Positions 32,201 through 43,153 of a DNA stretch of 64,000 nt are shown piece after piece; within the stretch, counting starts at the first letter, position 1; the number at the start of each line of letters is the position of its first letter. Under the pieces are notes generated by a model. It searched no databases and was not told where the DNA came from. It saw only the letters and a program-made list of their open reading frames with translations. The stretch is from Eudorina sp. 2006-703-Eu-15. Its lineage: Eukaryota > Chlorophyta > Chlorophyceae > Chlamydomonadales > Volvocaceae. The translations under genes were made by a program, and so were the position numbers. The stretch lies in NCBI GenBank assembly GCA_003117195.1, contig BDSI01000014.1, positions 372,001-436,000 of the forward strand. The letters run 5' to 3'.

Positions 32201-34612
32201 TGCAAGCTGTGCGGTTGGGTGCGATTGGTTGGCACTCGCTGTCGACGAGGGCCTCTCCTTGCAGCCAGGTCTGGAGGGATGGGGTTTCAGCCTCATTGAG
32301 GACCTAACTCGCCCTAGCCTCCTGCGGTCCCCCTCCCCTGGAGCGCCCCAGTGGCTCGTCCGGTCGTGGCTTGGTTGTACTACGTCAAGGCCTACCCCGA
32401 GTACAACCTGACGGAGCAGATCGCGGTCAAGTTCCACGGGTACCGGCCGCAGTTCACCGGGGTGAGAGCGAAGCTCAGATGCACACGGCATATCCTTGTG
32501 TGCGAGTTCGCATGAGGGACCCGCATACCGGTCGGGAACCAAAGGTCTACACCAGGTCTACTACACCGTGTGCTTTTTCACACAGCGGGATTTGTGCTTC
32601 GTGCTGATCCATACTCAGCTGCGCACAGCTGGTCACAGCTGGGCACACGCGCGCGTCCAAGCTGTTGTAAAAGAAAGCGGGCGCCCCGAGGTCACGACTC
32701 GCGCGGGCGGCAGGGACTGCGGAACAGCACGTGTCCTGCAGGCCGTGAAGAGAGATTTCTTTTTCCGCGGTTGAATAGGTCGTTGACTGGCTGGCCCGCC
32801 CGCTGCCGTGTCATGCCGTGTTGCCCACTGCTGCGGTGTCTGCTTGCTGCCATGGGCAACCTGATCCGTATGATGTTGCGCTGCCGCTGCTGCCCGGGCA
32901 GGACGCGGGCGGCCAGCTGCCCAACCTGGAGACCCTTAAGAGCGCCCTTGTGGACGGTGTCAATGTGGTGGTGGACTACAAAGGGGACCTGCAGCTGAAT
33001 AACCTGGACTCGGACGCCACCAAGGCCGCCCTCAAGGCCATTCTGTCGGGCGTCGACATCGCCGTGGACGAGTCGTTCTATGAGGGTACGAAGCGCGCGT
33101 TATGTACGAGCCTAGCGCGTGTTTGGGGCGCGCGCGTCGCCCCGGTGCTCGCGGATGTGCATACGAAGGGACGCTTCTGTAGTTGTACATCTAGGGACAT
33201 CTAGGGTTTGTGCTTACTCCCTTGTCTACCTTGTTTCCTTCCTCCCATCATCCCGCGCAACCCATCCCGCGCAACCCATCCCGCCCGATCCCCCCCCCTC
33301 CGCTTCGTGTCCGCCCAGGCGATGTGACGCAGTACACGGTGGATGGCTTCCTGGCGCGCTACCGCCTCGCCTCCCCCACCGCCGCCACCGACCTGCCCTT
33401 CCTGGCCTCCAAGCGCCTTCTGCGACTGGACGCCACCGCCAACCCCAAGGGCAGCACCGCCTGGTTTGAGGAGGCAGTGGCGCGGCCGGACTTGGTGCGT
33501 AGGGTGCTGTGCGTTGTGCCGTTGATAATCGCGGGGCTGGGTCAGCCGTTACCGCGGCCCCGGCAGCTTTGCAACCAATGTGAGGCACAGTGTGGGGCAG
33601 TGGGCTGGGCTGGAGACAGGATGGGATGGGCATAGGACATTGGTAGGATGGGATGGGGTTGAAAACGACTAGGTCGGACTCTAAGAATGGCTATCGGTAC
33701 GACATGGTCGAAACGGTGAACGGCTTCGGTGAACGGCGGATGGTTGATGTCGTGACGAGGTAGTGCCCGATCAAACCACCTCCGTATCTTCAAATCACTC
33801 AATGTACAACCCCTTGCTCCTAATTCCCAACCGGCAACTGCCAACCGCCACCACGCGCCACCCCGCATCCCAGGTCCTCCACGACCTGGTCTACTTCATC
33901 ACGCCGGCGGTGCTCAAGGCCGCAAATGACAACGAGGCCCCCCACCTGGTCCGGAACCTCTTCCCCGCCACCACCGACGCCAACTCGAGCCTCACCACCA
34001 CCTCCAGTGGGGCGCTGGTGGTCACGTCGGCGAGCTGCCCGGTCCAGAGCTGCAGCGCCGCGCCGAAGGCCATCTGTCCGGCTGTGTTCCTGTAAGTCTG
34101 ATGTGGCAGTGCGCGTGTGACGGGCGGATGTCCTCGCTTGCGTCTGATGCTGTAGCCCGGCAGATCGGAGGGAAGCATAATCCACCACCAACACACCAGC
34201 TATTTGCTTGGTGGCGAGTCGGTCGTATGGGGTGGAGGGTACGGACAGTCTCCAGACCACCCGCCCTCGCCATCCTAGGGTTGGGTGTTGGAGGTGTAAT
34301 CACTTTTCGCACCCTTACTGGCGGACCCTTTTGTGATCCCCTCATGTTCGTACCCCCGTTTCACATTTTCGCGCGAAACACGGAACTCCTACCCCCATTA
34401 CTCATCCCTCCACACTCATCCCCGTCCACAGGGACTGCTCCGGCAAGCTGGTGACCGCCTCGGACTCGATGCCCTGCCCCCCGACCTGCGCCAACGTCAA
34501 GAGCGGCGACGGCGGGGCCGCGGGCATGGTGACTTTGACGCCGGGGCTGCTGCTGGCGTTGCTGGCGGTCGCCCTCATGGCCGTGATCCGTCCAGCGCAG
34601 TGGGGGATGTAA
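29208..34612 (+). CDS. Secreted, membrane-anchored periplasmic-binding-protein-like receptor, CBA1-like
   Basis: Eleven exons join in phase to 568 codons: 29208-29384, 29514-29561, 29922-30182, 30931-31012, 31381-31489, 31929-32089, 32352-32461, 32902-33085, 33319-33494, 33874-34091 and 34432-34612. An N-terminal signal peptide (CLVLLACAACLVGALGA) leads into a Pro-rich linker. Then come two lobes like the class III binding proteins of ABC importers for iron-siderophores and B12: ETYVLFQCGTTQPDL and LLGVQDRVSYVTSY in the first, ARPVVAWLYYVKAYPEYNL in the second. A Cys-rich stretch and a C-terminal hydrophobic segment (LTPGLLLALLAVALMAVI) follow, which would anchor it at the cell surface. This plan matches CBA1, the algal cobalamin-uptake protein, but an iron-related ligand is also possible. 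The family call is firmer than the ligand. Exon 3's acceptor is the least certain. Confidence 0.75.
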
Positions 34613-35341
34613 GGAACGCGCTGTGAAGGGATCGTGGATGGTTTAGGTCGTCGGGTGTTGACACTCGAGCAGGGTTGCGTTTGCGTTATGTGTGCTCGCA
34701 CGCCGCACACTGCTCGGTGAGCCTCTGTTGGGTGGGACGTCTCCAAATTACTGAAGTATGGGGTTGGAAGTGCCGTTGCGTGAAGGCTCTGCATCCGAAG
34801 ATCTCCGCGCAGATGCAGGGCCAGGAGCGGAACGGGTTTGGGGGGGGTGAGTCGCAGCTGTGGACGTTGTGCTTTGGATCGGCGAGGGGAAGGGGAAGGG
34901 AGTTAGGCGCTTTTCAATGACCCCTGAACTGGAGCATCCTGCGTCGGATGGCTTCAGTCAGGGCGGGCATCTGAGACTGCGGAGCAGGGCTTCAATGGGC
35001 AGGGCAGGGACGCAGGGCAGGGCAGAGCTGGGCGAGCCCAGGCTCTTGCGGTAAACTCTAATATACCCGCCGATATGCGCCCTAGAGGGTTTTGTTCTCG
35101 CGATTTGGTCTCCGGTGCCGGGGTCTTGGAGTGCATTGTACCTGCTGGTGTTTCTCGGGGGTAGGGTGTTTGCGGGCAGATATATACACCAGATACACAC
35201 TTTATTTTTTAGGACACGACGCACGCAACGGCACTTACGCCCAGAGGACTGGGATCATCACTGCCCTGGGCCATCGTCTCCGCCCCGGGCAATTGTCTTG
35301 GTGTCCGCTATATAGTTGATGGGCGTGTTGTTGTGTGTTGT

Positions 35342-35346
35342 TGTAA
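35342..35346 (+). terminator. TGTAA polyadenylation motif for the receptor gene
   Basis: TGTAA is the usual poly(A) signal of chlamydomonadalean algae. This copy is about 730 bp after the stop codon, which implies a long 3' UTR. Confidence 0.5.
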
Positions 35347-38106
35347 CCTTCCTTGGACTTGTTGTTGATGCGGGTTGCTGCGGGACACGGCGCGGGGCGC
35401 GGCTCCCGCGCGATTTTCCTGGGACCGCAGCAGGAATAAAGGAAAGGAGGTGGATATGTACCGGACCTCGGCCGCTGCGGCCGTTTGTTCCCGCTACCTG
35501 TTGCTGTTGTGGTGTGTGATGCGATCTGTCAGTCTAATGCTGGTTGATGGTTCCTGGGCCAGTTGGCAAGGGTGGTATGTATGCCGTAGACCGCTCATGA
35601 TGACCCGTAGCTCCGAAACGTCCGCGCCGTGCACCTCGGTATCCCACCGGAAGCTGCGTCGGAGCTGTTCCCGCTTTTGCAAAAGAGCACGATCGCCGAC
35701 TCCTAACGGCTGTATAACTAACTGATGGCTGGCTATGCTCCGGCCGCATTACCAGCCACCTTTCCACCCAGGACCAGGGCCGGGACTCCGGAGGCCCTAC
35801 GGGGTACGGGCTGCTGGTCATTGGTGGCCCTCCCATGGTTGTTAAGGGACGACAACACTGGCTGCAACTGGCGAAAACACGTCGCGCCGTATTACATCAC
35901 CACCGCCGGACGGCGACCCATAACATCACACCAAATCACATCATACGATAGTGCAGGCCCTGGAGGGCAGGCCAGTGTCAGGGTTGGGAGGCCGGGCGCG
36001 CGGGCGGGTCGCGGGGTTGGGTCACCAAAACACTCGCCCCTTCGTCCCGCTAAACACACAACAGTCATAGGACATGCCATGAGCCGAGCAGAGGACCCAG
36101 AGGACCGCGTTGACTGCCGTCTCCCCGGTTCAGACTGAAGCCCGCCAATTTCCCGGTACCTCGTGCTCGGTTCCGTGCTTGCGTCTTGGTATCATGCTAC
36201 GTAGCGACCTTGGTTACGGATATGGAGAGGTTCAGCGCAGCAACACCGATTCCCCAGTAGGGGCCACCGGCCGTCAGCAATACACACTCCGACTTGGCCC
36301 ACGTCCGTCCATCGGGTCCTCCTTCCTCCTCCCCCTCCTTCCTTCTCCCCCTCCTTCCTTCTCCTCCTCCTTCCTCCCCCCCTCCTTCCTTCTCCTCCTC
36401 CTTCCTCCTCCCCCTCCTTCCTTCTCCTCCTCCTTCCTCCTCCCCTTCCTCCTCGTCCGGCAGCTTCCGCCGCAGCAACGCTGCCAAAGCCCCGATACCA
36501 CACTCCGGTGTGCTCGGCCCGCTGCTCCCCTCTTCCCCAAACCAGCACCACGCCAGCCCACTCGCGCAAACACTGTCGAAAGTCATCCCAACCACCCTTC
36601 CTGTTTCTTTGAACCCTTGCCGTCAACCACCGCCACACACCGAACACTTCATCCCACCACGTGATTCCTGATCTTCTCCTGATTTGCGTTCCTTCCATGG
36701 CCCTGTATGGCGCGCGCTGGCGCGCGGCTCTTGGAGAAACGCTGACCCTTCCCCATTACACACACATACACACACACAAACCGGGCGGGTCTCTTATGTA
36801 AACACACAAAACGGAATCAGCCTACAGTCATGCGGGTGCGGGTGCGCTTGCATGCATGCAAGGTCATGGGTAGTTCACGTGGACTTGCCACCCTGGACCA
36901 ACAAAACCAGGGAGGGCCTAGCTGAGCTGTCCTCTGCTCTGAAGCTAAGGTGCACCTCCGCCCCTCGTCGGGGCGAGAGGGTGCGGCAGGAGAGGAAAAC
37001 CGCCACCGCCATCACCAAAGACCAAACAATAGGGCCCATACAGGGCGATGGGGAAAGCACGCCCCCGGAGGGAACCCATACGGCCCCCGGAGGAGGGAGA
37101 AGCCAGCAGTCCTCGCGGGCCATCACCTCGGATACCCTCCAGGGTGGGCCAAGGCCGCGCTGCGGCTGGCGCAGCTGTGGGCATGGGGGATGAAGGCGCG
37201 CCAAGCACAACCGAACCCGAACGATGGGCTACACGTTACGCGATGAGGGAAATCGAAAATGCTCCATGAGCGCACATGACAGCAGGAATACTGTTCGGAG
37301 AACAACCTTCATGGAAAGCAACTGAGGACGCCGGGCCGGGGCGGATTTACCGAGGGGCGGAACACGCGGTGTGCGCGCGTCACAGCCCTCCTCCTTAGCA
37401 GTACGAACGGTAGCGGTGTGCGGTACACAAGTTACGACAGCTCCCGGCAGTTACGATGTTTAACGGTCGTCAGCAAATGAGCTTCGACGCCGCCGTGCGG
37501 AGGAGGCATCAACCGCCGCCATCACCTTGACGAGGTCCAACACCCAACTCCGACCGTGGTCATCTTCATCCATCACCACCACCACCACCACCACCACCAC
37601 CACCATAACATCAATACCTTGCCGTTCAGCTCGTCGTGGTGCCCAGTACTAAATCTGCCGCAGCCACAGCGCCCGAACGCCAGGTGCGCCGTCGCCGCGG
37701 CGGCGCACGACCCCTGTATCATCATAACGACCAAACTGTCAACTGGTTCAACGAACGACATAACCGCTTCTTTACAGTCTGGACGCGCTGTGCAGCGGCC
37801 CCTTTCGCCGGCGGCCCCCCAATCCCATACCCCACATGTGCCAGAAGCCCACATGCGCAGTGCTCCACGCGTACCAATACCACACGACTACGTTCCAGTG
37901 CTGCCTCACCAGCCACCACCTGCCCATACGCCCTGACCACCACATGCGTTATGCGCCAAACAGGAACCCAGCCCCTAGACCCGGAGAGCAAGGGAGCGGC
38001 GCCCCGGCGACCTCTGGTGCGGCGATGCAATGCATCGCTCGTTCACTCACTCACCAATCGCGCCGAACCCAACGTCTGAACGTACTGAACAGTATTCGTT
38101 CTCGTA
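35347..38106. other. Intergenic stretch with simple repeats
   Basis: No open frame here has recognisable protein character or matches a splice-consistent gene. It holds a pyrimidine-rich repeat (36316-36455), a CAC repeat (about 37573-37605), a 16-bp palindrome (36847-36862) and, near its right end, a minus-strand TGTAA (plus-strand ttaca, 37772-37776) that fits the 3' end of the glycosyltransferase gene. Confidence 0.6.
36316..36455. repeat. CTCCTCCTTCCTT polypyrimidine minisatellite
   Basis: Near-perfect copies of 12-20 bp pyrimidine units. Mirror symmetry and strand bias make H-DNA formation possible. It also creates Pro/Ser-rich and Glu/Gly-rich open frames that are not genes. Confidence 0.9.
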
Positions 38107-38768
38107 CTATTCGTGCTTGGGCTTGATGACCGCCCGCCTCTTGGACGGCTGTGGCGGCGGAACCCTCGTGCACACGTGGAACACAAGGCCCACCAGTGAC
38201 ACCGCCGCGAGTCCCGCCGCCGCCAGCAGCCCGTACGCCGCCGTGTTGGCGCCCTCCAGCGCCGACATGCAGCCCCCGCCGCCGCCGTACGCGGGCGCGC
38301 CGCCGAACGCTCCGGCGCCGCCGCCAGCTGCGGCCGCGCCCGCCAGCGCCGACCTGGGTACCAGATACTGGCGTCCGGACTCGTCCAGGGAGGCCGTGTA
38401 ATCCAGCCAGGCGGAGGCTCTCTCCAGGGGAGGAACTGACCCAAGGGTCGCTCGGAGCTGCGTGGACAGCTGCTGCATCGACTGCGTGAAGCTGCGTGAA
38501 GTCGACCGAGGGCGGGGAGCGGGGAGGCGGGAGACCCGGGGAAGAAGTAGGGGTGAGGGTTGGGCTTTGGGGTGGGAGCGAGGTGGCTGGTAAGAGGTAG
38601 AGCAGCTGCTGGGGTCGGATGGGAATGATGGCATCGAGAATGGGGAAGGAAAGAACCCAGTTTGGGCGGGCCGTGTTTCCCCGGGAAGTACCGCTTTATG
38701 GGCGCTTGGCAAGGCAGTGGCATAAGGCGGAGCGGGGCGGGGGGGCTCAGGCCCTGGGACAACCCGGC

Positions 38769-38812
<44 letters not shown>

Positions 38813-38813
38813 T

Positions 38814-38881
<68 letters not shown>

Positions 38882-41800
38882 GGGTGGCCGTCTCAGGTAA
38901 TCCCGCGCCAGTCTCAGTGGACCACACCGTAGCCAGCAGGATGGAGCCCGATGGCCCCGCGCCCCCGCCCGCCCCCGCCCCTTTTTGTCAATGAAGACAG
39001 CAAGCCGCAAAAGAGCAACAACCGAGAACCGCCCATGTTGGGATGGACGAAAACGGCGACGAAAGCGTTGACTCGGACGAAAGTAGTAGAAGCTGGTGTG
39101 TTCAGACAGAGGACGGCTGACCACGTAGGAAACACCATAGTAGGGCTGGCGAGGAAAGTGGTAACGGGGTGAACCCTAAGACTGCTACCTAGCCGGCCCG
39201 CGGCCAGCAGTTGCGGTCGTGTGCCCGTGCTATCTGCACGCCCCCGGCCCAACCACCCTCCCTGGACGCTGGCTTGCTTTGAGCCTCAGGCTGCCCTGCA
39301 CCAAGATCTGCTCATCAGTACCTGCTTTCCTTGCACGATAATCCCATGTAAGGCCCACTCCCCTCGCCCCCTCTTCCCCGCCCGCTCTTCCCCGCCCCTT
39401 CTTCCCCTCGCCCGCCGCCCAGCCCCCTCCTCCGGCCGCAGCTCACCTGTACACATTGCTCATACGCTCCACGGCGACGCTGACCCGGAAGGACGCCGCC
39501 CCGCCCTCCAGCTCCTGGCGGCTAAGTCGCTGCCCCGCCCCCAGGGCCGCCAGCCGCGCCACCAGGTCCTCCTGGGCGGTGTTGAGGGGCACCGCCATGA
39601 CGGGCTTGGCGGCGTACACGGCGGCGTAGATGGCCTGGCGGGGGAGGGGGGCAGGACGGCAAGTGGGCCAGCGAGCAACCGTGAAGTGGTTTGGTCTGGG
39701 GCTGGGGTAGGGAGAGTTAACGAGCGGGGGACCGGGGTAGCGGGTGGGATTTGGTGCGTTTACGGTGTGTGAATTGCGCGTGACTGCTGGCTGCGGCCCT
39801 GCAGAGCGCGGAGTGGCATCGGCGGGTGACACTTACCCAGGCGGGGAGCACCCGGGGGTAGGTGATGACCTGGGCAGCGAGGGGAGCGAGTTCCGTTCCG
39901 AGGCGCTGGCCACCCCCCACATCCGCATCCGCAGCGCTTTCGGGCCCCTCCGAACCCCTCCCTCCCCTCCCTACGTCACATCTAGGGTACTGTGCCATAT
40001 CCCGATAGGACCTTCGCTCTGGCAGCACCGCAGCTTCGAAATGCATACCAGTTGCCTCCCCTCCCTCCCTCCCTCCCTTCCCTCCACTTCCCTCCCACCC
40101 CTCTCCTCCCTCCCTGCCCGCCCGCTCCCACCTGCACGCTGCCCGCAGTGATGAGCGACACCACTTGGGGCTGCGCGAGCAGGTCCGTCAGCGGCAGGCT
40201 GGGCAGCATCAGCACGTGGCGGGCGTGTTTCAGGGGCAGGTACAGCTGCGGGGGGCAGGCGGGGGGCAGGCAGGCGGGGTAAGGAAGGGAGCAGCGGATT
40301 GACACTAGATCGGGGTTGCAGGAGGGGGCGGGAGGGGCGAGGTAGGCGTCAGCAGGGCATTGACAGGGTGGGCTGTTCAAGGCACACCCCTGGGTGATCC
40401 AGAGAAAACCCACACTGGTCACTCCAACCCACCTCTCAAGCCCCACACCTCCTGACCAGCTACCCCCCTTCACACGCGGGCGGCGGCGGAGTTCAGAGCT
40501 GTAAGCAGATGCTCCGCCGCCCTGACTTTTAGGCCCCAACCGCCACCCTATGAAGTACGAACAAGTCCCCTCCCCTCCCCCCCCACGCACTGGGCACCCT
40601 CTGGGAGTTTTGCCAACCCCCACCCGCAACGCCCTCCAGCCCCCTCTGCCGGCCTCACCTGCCGCACCCGGGCGATGTCGGGGGCCGCCGCCTGCCACAC
40701 GATGCGCTGCTTCAGGTCGATGACGGCCTCCGCGATGGCCAGGAGCGCCCTCAGGGGCGGCCTGGGGTCGGACGCGGGGTGGGGGGGGCAGGACAGGGCG
40801 GGGGTATAGGAAATCGGTAGACAGACAGATTGGAGCTGCGCTGCTGCCAGAGCAAACGTTCAGAGCGAAATTCGGAAGAGGGGGGGCGCACGGCTCGGGA
40901 CCCGGGCGGGGTATATAGCGTATAGGACATGGGTAGACACACGGTATTCAACTGCCAGGGCGCGGGACTCGGAGATGGGTGTTTGGGTTGGCCAAGCGCG
41001 CGAAGGAGGGGATCGTGAGAGCGGGGCTTCGCCTCACGGCGGGGGCCACATTATTCCCCCCGTGGGGGGCACATCCCCGCGGGGGCACATCCCCGCGGGG
41101 GCACATGGCGGGGGCACATTTCATTTCCACTGCAACGCAGGTCGGTACGTTGCCACGGAAGTATTCTGCGTAGTTTTGGGTGTGCCCTGGTTTGCTTCTG
41201 GGTTTGGTTTATCTTTCCCTTTTCCCCCGGGGACACACGGCGGGGCGCATCTCCCCGAGAGCGGTTTCTCGCTACCACCCCTGGAGCACCCACCGATAGT
41301 CGGGCGGGAAGAAGATGACGGCGACGCCCGTCTCTGCGGCCTCCACAAAGGCCGCCAGCTCTGAGGGCTCCAAGGCGGGAACCGACCCGCGGGTCGCGGC
41401 CGGCAGCCCCCTCAGCGGCCCCACCAGCTTGATGGGCGGCGGCAGCGGCTGCGGCTCCAGCAGGCCCCAGTCCGCGCCCGTGATGACCACCTGGTGGGTC
41501 GGTGGGTCGGTTTGGCGGGGTGTTGGGGTGGTGGTGGCAGCCTTGCACGTTGCACCACCCGATGCAGGAGGGCAGGTCGTCAGGCACCGATGATCCCTCT
41601 ACGGGTCCCCTTGTAGTACTCCAGGAATATTGACTCGAGTCATTAAAATCAATTCCGTAACATTTCCTCGTCTCCCGTGTGCCCTCGTCCCCACCTGGCC
41701 CCGCAGGTGACACGCCGGGGTACCCGCGCTGGGCCGCCCCCGGCCGCCCTCGCTCTCCCCCACCGTGCCCGGCTGCACGGGCGCCGGCAGCGCCGCCAAA

Positions 41801-42739
41801 CGGTGCTTCCGCCGGAACGCGGCCAGACGCGGCTCGTACACCTGGTTGTACCACAGCTGCAACCGGTAGTACGACAGCACGTTGAGCAGTCGCTCCACGA
41901 TCCCCATGGTACCCCCGCCCAGGCGGGTGCCGTACGTGGCCACGTGGCTCGTGGGGAAACCCTGCCCCAGCAACACACCCCACAGCAGGCTGGCGGTGGC
42001 GCCGTCGTCATACGCGGCGCGGCGGCGGATCTGCGGGAAGGGCCGTGCGGGGGCCGGGATCGATTGCCCCCGGAGCGGATGCGTTCGGGGGCGAGGCGGG
42101 GAGAACACAGTGATTATTTTCTCAATGCATTGAACCCCTGTTCGACACCGCGATGCTCCACTCCTTGAGGTTGCCTGCTGGGTCAAGGACACGGAACCCA
42201 GCTCCCCCAACTCCGGAGCTCAGGGAGGGCGCGCTCACCCCAAGCCTGTCCGCCAGCAAGGTGGAGCAGGGGTCGGTGGCCGTCCCCAGGATGAGGGTGA
42301 AATGCCGCTTGGCCAGGCTGTCCATGAGGGTGCGGTTCATGACCAGGCTGGCACAGCTGGCGAGATGGAAGTCCAGGATGTTTGTCAGCTCGCGGATGAC
42401 CCCGCGGTTATCGACGTGGTACTCTTCAAATGCTACGCTGGGATAGGCTATCACGTTGGGTTCGTCTGCGGAGCACTCTTGTTGCTCGGACTGTTCCGTC
42501 TCGCTTCCAGCTGCTTGTCGGAAATCGCTCGCCAACGGCTCCGGCGCCAGCACCACCGCCTCGTAGCCCCGCGACGAAACGAGATGCTCTGCCAGCGCCC
42601 ACATATCCAGAGCTGTTTCTCGGTGGACGCTGGTGAAAACGAGCAGCGCTGGTTTCCGGGCGTCGCTGGCGTTGACGACATGAAGAAGCAGCGGCAGGCC
42701 GCAAAATCCTAAGATACGCCATGCGAAAGCGACACCCAT
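38107..42739 (-). CDS. Membrane-anchored UDP-glycosyltransferase (GT1 family)
   Basis: GT1 enzymes move a sugar from a UDP-sugar to small acceptors. Seven exons join in phase to 584 codons: 42739-42239, 42030-41764, 41490-41294, 40761-40659, 40245-40132, 39634-39447 and 38491-38107. A signal peptide (ILGFCGLPLLLHVVNA) precedes the N-terminal acceptor lobe. The sugar-nucleotide lobe has the WGLLEPQPLPPPIKLVGPL linker and QRIVWQAAAPDIARV. A changed donor signature reads ITAGSVQAIYAAVYAAKPVM and VPLNTAQED, where the usual HxG motif is TAG and the usual DQ is QE or ED. A Gly/Ala-rich linker, a membrane helix (YGLLAAAGLAAVSLVGLVF) and a short basic tail ending KPKHE follow, like ER-bound UGTs with a dilysine-type signal. 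The changed signature raises doubt about normal catalysis. Confidence 0.85.
38769..38882. repeat. GGCA tetranucleotide microsatellite
   Basis: About 28 tandem ggca units with one interruption (ggta near 38812), within the last intron of the glycosyltransferase gene. Confidence 0.97.
41055..41110. repeat. Short palindromic tandem repeat
   Basis: Copies of ggggcacatccccgcg in the intron between exons 3 and 4 of the glycosyltransferase gene. Each contains the palindrome ccccgcgggg. Confidence 0.75.
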
Positions 42740-43153
42740 GATTCTCCCAACAGTTTAAATTCTCAATCCATAACAAATTATCGCGTCTGCGCGGAGAACG
42801 TCACGACCGGAAGGCAGAACGGCCTTTGTCATACATGCCGAACATATCATCGGGAAAACTCAGGCACTTGTACAAAATAGCTGCAAGGCAAGTTTGAAAC
42901 CGTTGTGACAAGTAAGACGGTGGTGTGTACGGTCCATGGGACTCTCGATTGGCCTGGCGCTGGAGTACTTGCACAGTACTGCCACAACCCCAGCGTGATG
43001 CTTGCCAGTATCCGTACTCAAAACAAAAAAAGCTAAAAATGGCAGTCTTGCGCGATGTTCCTCACCAACCTCTCCCCTTTCCAACCTCGCCTTCCAACCG
43101 AGCATCCGATCAGATTGTCGCCAACAAGTCGCTCTAGGCCCCCAGAATGACGG
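42740..43153. other. Spacer between two co-oriented minus genes
   Basis: Holds the promoter and 5' leader of the glycosyltransferase gene and the 3' UTR of the hydrolase. No TGTAA was found on the minus strand for the hydrolase here. Confidence 0.5.

Noticed and set aside
35725..36138. 137-codon plus frame
   Set aside because: Composition looks random, there is no motif, and no splice-consistent neighbours exist.
36110..36698. Pro/Ser-rich (plus) and Glu/Gly-rich (minus) frames
   Set aside because: They are produced by the polypyrimidine minisatellite.
38747..39124. Minus frame with repeated CLPA
   Set aside because: It is a translation of the GGCA microsatellite inside a glycosyltransferase intron.
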